Source: Flavobacterium croceum DSM 17960 (GTDB lineage: Bacteria > Bacteroidota > Bacteroidia > Flavobacteriales > Flavobacteriaceae). From it: a stretch of 64,000 nt of DNA. This document shows, in pieces, positions 54,101 through 60,769 of this stretch (position 1 is its first letter; every line of letters begins with the position of its first letter). Position numbers and translations under genes: made by a program. The notes beneath the pieces are model-generated. The model did not search any database, was not told the DNA's origin, and saw only the letters and a list, made by a program, of their open reading frames with translations. Location of the stretch: positions 124,001 through 188,000 of the forward strand of contig NZ_PQNY01000002.1 of NCBI RefSeq assembly GCF_002917885.1, written 5' to 3'.

Positions 54101-54902
54101 TGGTACCTGTATCGTTGTTGGTATAAATTTCGGTATCATTTACAAAAATTTTTAACCCTTTTGATGTTCCAAAACTTAAATTATAGGTTTTGTTTTCGGG
54201 AATGGTTACAAAAGTTTGAGCATACATTATACCCGTACCATATTCTGCTTCATTGTAAAAGAAATGGTAAATTTCATTTTGCTCTTTTTTTGGATTATAC
54301 CAACCTACTTTACCATTACTATTGGCGTTGAATAACTTATCATTTTTGGCATAATATTCTGGTTCGTATTCTGTTTCTAGTCCGCTACTATTCAGGTTTT
54401 CAAACACACCGCAAAATTGCCATTTTTTAATAGCTTGAAACGCATTAAAAACAGTAGTTGCTTCGGCTAGGTTATTTTTCTTTCTTTCTAATATTGCCTT
54501 TCTATATTGTACTATATTAAAATTCTTAAATGCTTTGGATTGTGCTAAAAAATTAATTTTTTCAACCATCAAATCATCAAAATACTCACCATTTATATTG
54601 CCACAAACAAAATTAGAATTGATAAGCGGGTCAATATAATACTGAGCGTTAGGTAGATTTTCTATGTTTTTCAAAAAAGTAGCATCATACTCTATTCTAC
54701 CCATTTCTTCGTCTATAAGAGCATCTAAAAAAAGTAATTCTACTTGATTGTATTTAGATTTAGAAAATTGCTTATCAAATAAATTTCGAGCCTCTGTTCT
54801 TTTATTTTCCAGTAATAATTGAAGAACTTGAGAATAATTTTGTTGTTGTGCACTCACTGTAACAACAAACAAACAAACCAATACAAATACTATTTTTTTC
54901 AT
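51156..54902 (-). CDS. Large DUF3857 / transglutaminase-like secreted protein
   Basis: The 1248-residue protein has a signal peptide (IVFVLVCLFVVTVSAQ), an N-terminal half with a beta-rich module (about 200-310) and TPR-like helical repeats (about 350-650), then a DUF3857 domain (about 670-860) and a transglutaminase-like core with Cys932 in KLGDCKDVSTLF and a later His in FNHCIVKVW and Asp in ELTDKYLPF. The catalytic triad looks complete. Such proteins are common in Bacteroidota and uncharacterised; periplasmic peptidase or cross-linking activity is possible. Confidence 0.88.
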   Translation of the reverse strand: MKKIVFVLVCLFVVTVSAQQQNYSQVLQLLLENKRTEARNLFDKQFSKSKYNQVELLFLDALIDEEMGRIEYDATFLKNIENLPNAQYYIDPLINSNFVCGNINGEYFDDLMVEKINFLAQSKAFKNFNIVQYRKAILERKKNNLAEATTVFNAFQAIKKWQFCGVFENLNSSGLETEYEPEYYAKNDKLFNANSNGKVGWYNPKKEQNEIYHFFYNEAEYGTGIMYAQTFVTIPENKTYNLSFGTSKGLKIFVNDTEIYTNNDTGTNNIDAYTLTINLKKGTNRILFKVENERASYLAVLLRNLDTTIATELQYSDTYMPYQTSSLEEINPQEVSLPFEKYFKDLVAKNPDNVLYRILLYEAYAANEKKELAQEALEGLDIKYPKSSLIMKYFNKYYTLMDDSQKVEEIFKNMETNDKDYVLCTLNKMSDSDWLRNAPLKELEEYRDKSKQYKAIYYTNMFDFILASRNLDKEKMFSLMQNLLDNSHNNINFKQIVASLYLSLKDDKTKYLQMLEEINASVEDYEVQRMLISSYQDANRKEDAKKLMLQQINKYPYLNDYRNRYITVLNNENKYDEALQYIEENLAYYPYSFENLKKKAQVYIDKKDIKNAEKYIRESLSHNSGDSDLRERLYDITKVHDEIEDVETKDIYKLIKERRNTTLKGDFGVTYLLDEYIVNVLPEGGRKSKVTYVYEITSEKGIEEMKEYSISNYDNIIKSEVIKQDGSVVPADDGGGTLVFTDLKVGDVLFIQYDRFENSYGRFYKDFDVSCYFNSIYPEVEVSFTIIYPQDVKFNTYYNNGQMPFSTKKINGKNCMVWKKTNVPALALQEPYAPIYGDITNTLQVGTIQSWKEISNWYADLVKKNLKTDKITKNTFTEIFPNGFSNLSEEERAKKIYTYIEKNINYSSQDFRQSGYVPQKPSKTITTKLGDCKDVSTLFVSLAQMANLKANLVLVLTNDNGDAAMALPNKDFNHCIVKVWIDNKEYFLELTDKYLPFKALPMSLYQANALVISFDKTENEKSTIVKIPFTNAIKNITTSETVINVDENSKTFTNKITQQGAGKSYYNEFFLPSTTEEIRKKRIEEDFNQILKKVVTYKYAKQLSNEMFEPSMQFETQFSIQERLQTVGSLKIMPVNFIQNVYTRDIISQDTRKYDIRYMNYENTNEYHNTVFVNVPKEMKIIEIPQNKTLSFKGHSYSISYELTAPNTLKVTRNALLSWENIKPSDYPLFKKYVEEVIAAEEQIVGFK

Positions 54903-54921
54903 CTACTATAATTGATATAAA

Positions 54922-55563
54922 TTAATTTTTATTTTCTAAAAGTGGTACAAACTTAAACTCACCAAATTCATGTTTTTCAAATTGAGTTTCGTTTTTTCTG
55001 ATAAGCATTGTCATAATTTGTTCTTGTTCGCCCACGGGTATTACAAGCCTACCTCCTATTTTGAGTTGTGCCATTAAAGCTTGCGGAATTACAGGCGCTC
55101 CTGCTGTTACAATAACGCTATCAAAAGGAGCATATTGTGGTAATCCTTTATAACCATCTCCAAAAGATAAATGCTTGGGTTTTATACCCATTTTTGGCAA
55201 CAACAACGAGGTCGTTTTAAAGAGTTCTTTTTGTCTTTCTACCGAAAATACTTTGGCGCCCATAGCCACCAAAACGGCTGTTTGATAACCGCTACCTGTA
55301 CCTATTTCGAGTATTTTGTCGTCTTTTTTTACTTGAAGCAGCTGACTTTGAAAAGCAACAGTATACGGTTGCGATATGGTTTGACCTGCACCAATAGGAA
55401 AAGCCTTATCTTGATATGCAAAATCTTCAAAACTAGAATTGAGAAATAAATGTCGCGGAATTTTTTTTATCGCTTCCAAAACGTTTTTATCCTTAATTCC
55501 TTTTTCTTCAAGTTGTTTGGCTAATAAGTTGCGTAATCCTTGATGCTTTGCTGTGTCTTTCAA
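54922..55563 (-). CDS. pcm: Protein-L-isoaspartate O-methyltransferase
   Basis: The 213-residue enzyme repairs damaged aspartyl residues with S-adenosylmethionine. Motifs: IPRHLFLNSSFEDFAYQDKAFPIGAGQTISQPY, LEIGTGSGYQTAVL (SAM loop), SFGDGYKGLP and VTAGAPVIPQAL. The start is TTG at 55563, giving the family's MKDTAKHQGLRN opening; no ATG is in frame nearby. It precedes the DUF3857 gene by 19 bases and is probably co-transcribed with it. Confidence 0.95.
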   Translation of the reverse strand: MKDTAKHQGLRNLLAKQLEEKGIKDKNVLEAIKKIPRHLFLNSSFEDFAYQDKAFPIGAGQTISQPYTVAFQSQLLQVKKDDKILEIGTGSGYQTAVLVAMGAKVFSVERQKELFKTTSLLLPKMGIKPKHLSFGDGYKGLPQYAPFDSVIVTAGAPVIPQALMAQLKIGGRLVIPVGEQEQIMTMLIRKNETQFEKHEFGEFKFVPLLENKN

Positions 55564-55650
55564 TTTGGGAGTAATTATTTTTGTAAAAATAGAATGAAAT
55601 TATCCAAAAAACAAATTCAAAATTCTAAAAAACTTCCTTCAGACAATTCT

Positions 55651-55678
55651 TTTGTTAATAACAAATGTGCTATTTTTG
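55651..55678 (+). promoter_or_regulatory. Promoter of the Gfo/Idh oxidoreductase gene
   Basis: TTTG (55651-55654), 16 bases, then TATTTTTG (55671-55678), an exact TAnnTTTG box, 23 bases before the ATG at 55702. Confidence 0.55.
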
Positions 55679-55701
55679 TTCTTTAGTTCAAAATACACTT
55701 T

Positions 55702-56679
55702 ATGTTAAAAGTTGGAGTTCTTGGCGCAGGCCATCTTGGAAAAATACATTTACTATTATTACAACAATCTTCCAACTATGAATTGGTTGGTTTTTACGAT
55801 GAAAATGCAGAATATGCCGAAAAAATAGCCACCGAATTTGGATACAAAAGATTTGATACCATAGCCAAATTAATTCATGCTGTAGATGTAGTCGATATTG
55901 TTACCCCTACACTTTCGCATTACAAATGTGCCAAAGTTTCAATAAAAAGTGGCAAACATGTTTTTATAGAAAAACCCATTGCAACAACTGTCGAAGAAGC
56001 CGAAGAAATAATTGCCTTAGCCAAAGAATACAACGTAAAAGGGCAAGTTGGTCATGTAGAACGTTTTAATCCCGCTTTTACAGCAGTTCGAGAACAAATA
56101 GAAAACCCTATGTTTATAGAAACGCATCGTTTGGCAGAATTTAACCCGCGTGGCACAGATGTTCCTGTAGTTTTAGACTTAATGATTCACGATATTGATG
56201 CTATATTGAGTGTTGTAAAATCAAAAGTAAAATCGGTACACGCAAGTGGTGTTTGTGTATTGAGTAAATCTCCAGACATTTCAAATGCGCGAATTGAATT
56301 TGAAAACGGTTGTGTTGCCAATATTACTTCGAGTAGAATTTCTATGAAAAATATGCGTAAATCACGTTTTTTTCAAAAAGATGCTTACATTTCTGTAGAT
56401 TATTTGGAGAAAGTGTGCGAAGTAGTAAAAATGAAAGACGCTCCAAAAGAAGAAGATTTAAACGGATTTGAAATGATACTACAAAATGCCGAAGGCGAAC
56501 GCAAACAAATTTATTTTAACAATCCAGAAGTAGCACCAAACAATGCCATTTTAGACGAATTAGAAACATTTGCCGATGCCATAAACAACGATACTACACC
56601 TGTTGTAACATTAGAAGATGGAACCGAAGCATTACGTGTAGCTTATATGATTATTGATAGTATGAATGAGAATAATTAG
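55702..56679 (+). CDS. Gfo/Idh/MocA-family oxidoreductase
   Basis: The 325-residue NAD(P)-dependent enzyme has the Rossmann motif GVLGAGHLGKIHL at the N-terminus, the conserved EKPIATTVEEAEEI segment (Lys about 94) and the GHVERFNPAF and DLMIHDIDAIL (His) motifs. The substrate is likely a sugar or related compound but cannot be named. It is first in a plus-strand run and has its own promoter. Confidence 0.9.
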   Translation: MLKVGVLGAGHLGKIHLLLLQQSSNYELVGFYDENAEYAEKIATEFGYKRFDTIAKLIHAVDVVDIVTPTLSHYKCAKVSIKSGKHVFIEKPIATTVEEAEEIIALAKEYNVKGQVGHVERFNPAFTAVREQIENPMFIETHRLAEFNPRGTDVPVVLDLMIHDIDAILSVVKSKVKSVHASGVCVLSKSPDISNARIEFENGCVANITSSRISMKNMRKSRFFQKDAYISVDYLEKVCEVVKMKDAPKEEDLNGFEMILQNAEGERKQIYFNNPEVAPNNAILDELETFADAINNDTTPVVTLEDGTEALRVAYMIIDSMNENN

Positions 56680-56707
56680 CAAATTTGATAATGTAACAAA
56701 CAGTCTT

Positions 56708-56732
56708 AACTTGAAACCTGAAAATTGAAACA
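56708..56732 (+). repeat. Dispersed repeat, AACTTGAAACCTGAAA type, copy 1
   Basis: AACTTGAAACCTGAAA (56708-56723) is followed by ATTGAAAC in the gap between the oxidoreductase and the 3-hydroxybutyryl-CoA dehydrogenase. The same 16 bases occur at 62164-62179, and 12 of them at 60006-60017. Confidence 0.7.
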
Positions 56733-56741
56733 AAAATACAA

Positions 56742-57629
56742 ATGAAAACAATAGCAGTAATAGGCGCAGGAACTATGGGCAACGGAATTGCTCACACCTT
56801 TGCACAAACCGGTTTTACCGTAAAATTAATTGATATTTCAGAAAAATCTTTAGAAAAAGGAATGGCAACCATAGCTTCCAATTTGGATAGAATGGTAGCC
56901 AAAGGAACCATTACCGAAGATGATAAACATAACACCATTGGCAACATAATCACTTATACCGATATGAAAGACGGTGTGGTAGGTTGCGATTTGGTTGTAG
57001 AAGCCGCTACAGAAAATGTAGGTTTAAAACTTAACATTTTTAAGCAATTAAGTGATATTTGTGATCACAATGTAATTTTAGCTACCAATACATCTTCTAT
57101 TTCTATCACACAAATTGCAGCGCAAGTAGTACATCCAGAACGTGTAATTGGTATGCACTTTATGAACCCAGTACCAATTATGAAATTGGTAGAAATTATT
57201 CGTGGTTATAATACATCAGATGAAGTAACTAAAATTATCATGGATTTATCGGTTGCATTAGGAAAAACACCAACCGAAGTAAACGATTACCCTGGTTTTG
57301 TGGCAAACAGAATTTTAATGCCTATGATAAACGAAGCTATTGAAACCTTGTACAATGGCGTAGGCGGTGTGTATGAAATTGATACTGTAATGAAATTGGG
57401 AATGGCACACCCTATGGGGCCATTACAACTTGCCGATTTTATTGGGCTTGATGTTTGCCTATCAATTTTAAATGTAATGTACGACGGGTTTAAAAATCCA
57501 AAATACGCTCCTTGCCCATTGTTAGTAAATATGGTTATGGCAGGAAAATTAGGTGTAAAATCTGGAGAAGGTTTCTACGATTATTCTGAAAGTAAAAAAG
57601 CAGAAAAAGTTTCTAAACAATTTAAATAG
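56742..57629 (+). CDS. 3-hydroxybutyryl-CoA dehydrogenase
   Basis: The 295-residue enzyme oxidises 3-hydroxyacyl-CoA with NAD. Motifs: IAVIGAGTMGNGIAHTFA (NAD fold), LVVEAATENVGLK, ILATNTSSISIT, VIGMHFMNPVPIM (catalytic His) and DYPGFVANRILMPMINEA, then GPLQLADFIGLD in the C-terminal domain. It is the short, single-function type rather than the fused fatty-acid oxidation enzyme. It follows the oxidoreductase by 62 bases, across a dispersed repeat. Confidence 0.93.
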   Translation: MKTIAVIGAGTMGNGIAHTFAQTGFTVKLIDISEKSLEKGMATIASNLDRMVAKGTITEDDKHNTIGNIITYTDMKDGVVGCDLVVEAATENVGLKLNIFKQLSDICDHNVILATNTSSISITQIAAQVVHPERVIGMHFMNPVPIMKLVEIIRGYNTSDEVTKIIMDLSVALGKTPTEVNDYPGFVANRILMPMINEAIETLYNGVGGVYEIDTVMKLGMAHPMGPLQLADFIGLDVCLSILNVMYDGFKNPKYAPCPLLVNMVMAGKLGVKSGEGFYDYSESKKAEKVSKQFK

Positions 57630-57631
57630 CG

Positions 57632-57697
57632 ATTAGCTTTCAGCAGTTAGCTTTAATTATATTTAAGCTAAGAGCTAAAGGCTGACAGCCGACAGCA
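57632..57697. repeat. Imperfect inverted-repeat element between genes
   Basis: The left arm holds GATTAGCTTTCAGCAGTTAG and then CTTT; the right arm holds AAGCTAAGAGCTAAAGG and then CTGACAGC twice with one change. The arms are imperfect complements built from AGCTTT/CAGC-type words and could form a hairpin in the 72-base gap. It resembles repeat elements often seen between Bacteroidota genes. Confidence 0.6.
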
Positions 57698-57701
57698 AAA
57701 A

Positions 57702-58940
57702 ATGAGCAAAATAATTCCTTTTAAAGCAGTTCGTCCAACTCCTGATAAAGTAGCGTTGGTAACCTGCCGTAACTACGATGATTATTCGCCTGCAGAATTG
57801 GCTTCGTGGTTAGATTTTAATCCGTATTCGTTTTTACATGTCATTAACCCTGCCTATGTACATTCGCAAAAAATAACACTAGACAAACGTTTTAAAGGAG
57901 TTGCGCATAAATACCAAGATTTTAAAAACGATGGTATTTTTATAGAAGAAGAAAAAGCCGTTTTTTATTTATATCAAATACAAACCAAAACACAAAGTTT
58001 TAGAGGCATTGTTGCAGGTACTTCTATAGAAGAATATAAAAATAACATCATCAAAAAACACGAAGATACGCTACAATATCGTGTAGAATTGTTTAAAGAC
58101 TATTTACATCAAACAGGCTTTAATACCGAGCCTGTTTTGATTACCTACCCTGATAGAGTAGAAATAAATGATTGGATACTACAAAAAAAGAAATCGCAAC
58201 CTATTTATCATTTTTCAACAACCAACAAAGAAATACATACGCTTTGGCAAGTAGATAACGAGCATGAAATTTTTTGGTTGGAAAAACAATTTGAACAAAT
58301 TCCCGAACTTTATATTGCCGATGGGCATCATCGCTCGGCATCGGCTGAGTTATTGTACGATGAAGATAAGCATTTGGGCAACCCAAATTTAAACTATTTC
58401 ATGAGCTTTCTTATTGCCGAAAGCGACGTAAAAATATATGAGTTTAACAGAATTATTCGAGATTTAAACGGCCATAGTAAAGATGATTTTTTGGAGAAAA
58501 TATCTGATTATTTTATTATAAAACCCAAACAACAAGAACTTTGGAAACCCCAAGATAAATTTGAATTCGGAATGTATCTTGATGGTAATTTTTATGCGCT
58601 TTTTTACAAAATCAATGACAATAACAATTTCAATAACAAAAATAAAAGTTCAATATTGTCTAATTTAGATGCTCAAATATTATACGATAAAATTTTACAT
58701 CCTATTTTGGGTATAGAAGATTTACGAAATGACGAACGCATAGAATATATACCAGGTAAACAATCTATTTTAACATTAAAAGAGCTTATTGACGAAGGCG
58801 AATTTGAAGTAGGATTTATGTTATTTCCAAGTGATATTTCAGAAATTAAGCTTTTGGCAGACAACAATTTAATTATGCCTCCAAAATCAACTTACATTGA
58901 ACCTAAATTTCGTAGTGGATTATTGATTTATGAGTTGTAA
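57702..58940 (+). CDS. DUF1015 family protein
   Basis: The 412-residue soluble protein matches DUF1015: the opening IIPFKAVRPTPDKVALV, NPYSFLHVINP, AVFYLYQIQTK and YIADGHHRSASA near residue 208. The DGHHR motif is its best mark and could bind a metal or phosphate. Function unknown. A pairing with 3-hydroxybutyryl-CoA dehydrogenase is common in Flavobacteriaceae to my knowledge. Confidence 0.9.
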   Translation: MSKIIPFKAVRPTPDKVALVTCRNYDDYSPAELASWLDFNPYSFLHVINPAYVHSQKITLDKRFKGVAHKYQDFKNDGIFIEEEKAVFYLYQIQTKTQSFRGIVAGTSIEEYKNNIIKKHEDTLQYRVELFKDYLHQTGFNTEPVLITYPDRVEINDWILQKKKSQPIYHFSTTNKEIHTLWQVDNEHEIFWLEKQFEQIPELYIADGHHRSASAELLYDEDKHLGNPNLNYFMSFLIAESDVKIYEFNRIIRDLNGHSKDDFLEKISDYFIIKPKQQELWKPQDKFEFGMYLDGNFYALFYKINDNNNFNNKNKSSILSNLDAQILYDKILHPILGIEDLRNDERIEYIPGKQSILTLKELIDEGEFEVGFMLFPSDISEIKLLADNNLIMPPKSTYIEPKFRSGLLIYEL

Positions 58941-58982
58941 ATAATAGAAAATAGAATAAAGAGAAAAGAAAATAGACTCTCT

Positions 58983-59010
58983 TTGTCATTTTAACGAAAG
59001 AGAAATCACT
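58983..59010 (+). repeat. Remnant of a widespread Bacteroidota intergenic repeat
   Basis: TTGTCATTTTAACGAAAGAG followed by AAATCAC resembles the GTCATTTCGAC...GAGAAATC repeat common between Bacteroidota genes (recalled from experience, not searched). It sits just before the small secreted protein at 59026. Confidence 0.45.
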
Positions 59011-59025
59011 TAACACCAATGTTAC

Positions 59026-59445
59026 ATGAAAAATATACTTTTTATTGCATTATTAACTTCTACTTTGACTTATGCAAAAATTGAGACTGATACCATTAAC
59101 AATTGGCAACTTTATAAGGATAAAATATTAATATTTAAAAGCAATGAAATTGAAAAAAGTAATGAAGTAATTTTAATCAAATCAACAGAAAACTTTAAAA
59201 TATTAAAATTTAACATGTTCTATGATTTCTTTGAAAACAGAACTTCAAAAAAAATGGAGTTTATTGTAGGTAATAAAATTATTCAAACATTTATTTTAGA
59301 AAATGAAGCAAGAAGTTCATTCATTGTTACAAAAAAGAAGATAAACTCTTTAATAAAAAAGTATAAAAATAAAGTTATTAAATTAAAATACTATGACGGA
59401 ATCTACATTAAGGGAATTTCTGTTTGCAGAGTAAAATTTATCTAA
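59026..59445 (+). CDS. Small secreted hypothetical protein
   Basis: I do not recognise this 139-residue protein. It has a signal peptide (ILFIALLTSTLTYA) and a lysine-rich, mostly beta-looking body with KKINSLIKKYKNKVIKLKYYDG near the end. It is 4 bases from the YggS start. Its A-rich codon use fits the neighbours, but the gene lies in the repeat-rich stretch and may be an accessory insertion. Confidence 0.55.
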   Translation: MKNILFIALLTSTLTYAKIETDTINNWQLYKDKILIFKSNEIEKSNEVILIKSTENFKILKFNMFYDFFENRTSKKMEFIVGNKIIQTFILENEARSSFIVTKKKINSLIKKYKNKVIKLKYYDGIYIKGISVCRVKFI

Positions 59446-59449
59446 TTCA

Positions 59450-60133
59450 ATGTCAATAAAAAAAAACCTAACCCATATAAAATCTCAACTTCCAAATCAC
59501 GTTACACTTGTAGCGGTTTCCAAAACCAAATCTATTGCAGATGTAATGGAAGCGTATAATGCTGGTCAGCGTATTTTTGGCGAAAATTATGTGCAAGAAT
59601 TGGTTGAAAAACAAGAACAATTACCCAAAGATATCGAGTGGCATTTTATTGGTCACTTGCAAAGTCGCAAAGTAAAACTTATTGCTCCTTTTGTAAGTTT
59701 GATTCACGGTGTTGATAGCTTAAAATTAGTACACGAAATCAACAAAGAAGCTTTAAAAAATAATCGTGTTATTGATTGTTTATTTCAAATAGACATTGCT
59801 GATGAAGAAACAAAATTTGGATTAGATGAAAAAGAATTATATGATATTTTATCCTCAAAAGAATTCAAAAACCTAAAAAACATCAGAATAATTGGTTTAA
59901 TGGGAATGGCAACTTTTACAGACAATCAAGACCAAATTAAAAAAGAATTCCAAAATTTAAAAACCATTTTTGATAAAGTTGTAACCCTGACCGCAGTTGA
60001 AGGGCAACTTGAAACCTCAAACGTGAAACTTGAAACTCTTTCTATGGGAATGTCTGGCGATTATCAAATAGCAACTCAATGCGGTAGCACAATGGTTCGA
60101 ATTGGAAGTAGTATCTTTGGAACAAGAAGATGA
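59450..60133 (+). CDS. YggS-family PLP-binding protein with repeat-derived insertion
   Basis: The 227-residue protein helps keep PLP and amino-acid balance. Motifs: LVAVSKTKS (PLP lysine), RIFGENYVQEL, IEWHFIGHLQSRK, GLMGMAT, LSMGMSGDYQIA and GSTMVRIGSSIFG. Residues about 184-197, just before LSMGMSGD, read EGQLETSNVKLETL. The DNA there (60006-60036) is the dispersed AACTTGAAAC-type repeat, so a short repeat has been taken into the coding frame. All catalytic motifs are kept. The stop codon is the first TGA of a hexamer array. Confidence 0.93.
   Translation: MSIKKNLTHIKSQLPNHVTLVAVSKTKSIADVMEAYNAGQRIFGENYVQELVEKQEQLPKDIEWHFIGHLQSRKVKLIAPFVSLIHGVDSLKLVHEINKEALKNNRVIDCLFQIDIADEETKFGLDEKELYDILSSKEFKNLKNIRIIGLMGMATFTDNQDQIKKEFQNLKTIFDKVVTLTAVEGQLETSNVKLETLSMGMSGDYQIATQCGSTMVRIGSSIFGTRR
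60006..60036 (+). repeat. Dispersed repeat, AACTTGAAACCT type, inside yggS
   Basis: AACTTGAAACCT (60006-60017), then CAAACGTG and AACTTGAAAC (60027-60036) form a doubled copy of the dispersed repeat within the yggS coding frame. Confidence 0.65.
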
Positions 60134-60214
60134 CAATTTCAATGACAATTTCAATGACAATTTCAATGACAATGACAATGACAATGACAATGACAATGAC
60201 AATGACAATTTCAA
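60131..60214 (+). repeat. TGACAA hexamer / TGACAATTTCAA 12-mer tandem array
   Basis: Three exact copies of TGACAATTTCAA (60131-60166) lead into seven exact copies of TGACAA (60167-60208) and a closing TTTCAA. The first unit begins with the yggS stop codon. Units are multiples of 3, so length changes would keep any reading frame. The array lies in the gap before the four-helix-bundle gene. Confidence 0.95.
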
Positions 60215-60233
60215 AAATCAAAATGTAAAATCA

Positions 60234-60602
60234 ATGGAAGATAATAGTATTTTTAGTGATAAAATTTTCAATTTTGAAGATAGATTAGTTCGATTTGCTG
60301 GAGAATGTATTTTCTTTACAAGGAATTTGAATAAATCTTATGAAAATGAATATTACAAAAATCAACTAATCAGATCTTCAGGAAGTTCATCATTAAATTT
60401 TGGTGAAGCACAAGGAACAATTAGTGATAAGGATTTTATTTTTAAAGTAGGTTTAGCCGTTAAAGAATTAAAAGAATCACGTAATTCATTAAAAATATTA
60501 AATTACATAAAAGAAGGTGATGAAAATATAAGAACTTTGCTTCTAAAGGAAGTTGAAGAATTAATAGCAATAGCATCAAAAATGATAATAAATAAAAAAT
60601 GA
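60234..60602 (+). CDS. Four-helix-bundle protein (23S rRNA IVS / S23 family)
   Basis: The 122-residue protein matches the four-helix-bundle family by its helical layout and core motif: FEDRLVRFAGECIFFTRNL, QLIRSSGSSSLNFGEA and SDKDFIFKVGLAVKELKESRNSLKIL. Relatives are encoded in 23S rRNA intervening sequences and as stand-alone genes in Bacteroidota; molecular role unknown. ATG at 60234 gives the family's normal length. A longer reading from 60102 would translate the hexamer array into an (Asp-Asn)n tract and is not believed. The gene is framed by repeat arrays on both sides. Confidence 0.82.
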   Translation: MEDNSIFSDKIFNFEDRLVRFAGECIFFTRNLNKSYENEYYKNQLIRSSGSSSLNFGEAQGTISDKDFIFKVGLAVKELKESRNSLKILNYIKEGDENIRTLLLKEVEELIAIASKMIINKK

Positions 60603-60605
60603 TGT

Positions 60606-60769
60606 TTCAATATCAATGACAATAGCAATCAAAAATTCAATTTTAAAGTTTTAAAGATTGTAATTAATTTTTAATATTAATATTGCCATTGTGATTGATT
60701 TTTGATATTGATATTGATTTTTGACATTGATATTGTAATTGATTTTTGATATTGATATTGACATTGAAA
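60606..60769. repeat. Hexamer-related arrays with inverted orientation after the four-helix-bundle gene
   Basis: 60606-60640 holds CAATATCAATGACAATAGCA, in the same orientation as the left array. 60694-60769 holds the opposite orientation, with an exact 23-bp direct repeat (60694-60716 and 60738-60760; core ATTGATTTTTGATATTG) and an ATTGACATTGAAA end. The two parts are imperfect complements and could fold into a hairpin. The array ends at the base before the exonuclease ATG. Confidence 0.85.

Noticed and set aside
60017..60214. Minus-strand open frame with a long Ser-Leu repeat
   Set aside because: It is only the mirror of the TGACAA array and the end of yggS; no start signal or family support.
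60102..60233. In-frame upstream extension of the four-helix-bundle gene starting inside yggS and encoding an Asp-Asn repeat
   Set aside because: It lies in another gene and the hexamer array; the family's normal length starts at ATG 60234.
60234..60602. Accessory protein of a diversity-generating retroelement (Avd-like four-helix bundle)
   Set aside because: No reverse transcriptase or template/variable repeat pair is in the window.
60131..60769. CRISPR array
   Set aside because: Units are 6-12 bp with no unique spacers and no cas genes nearby.
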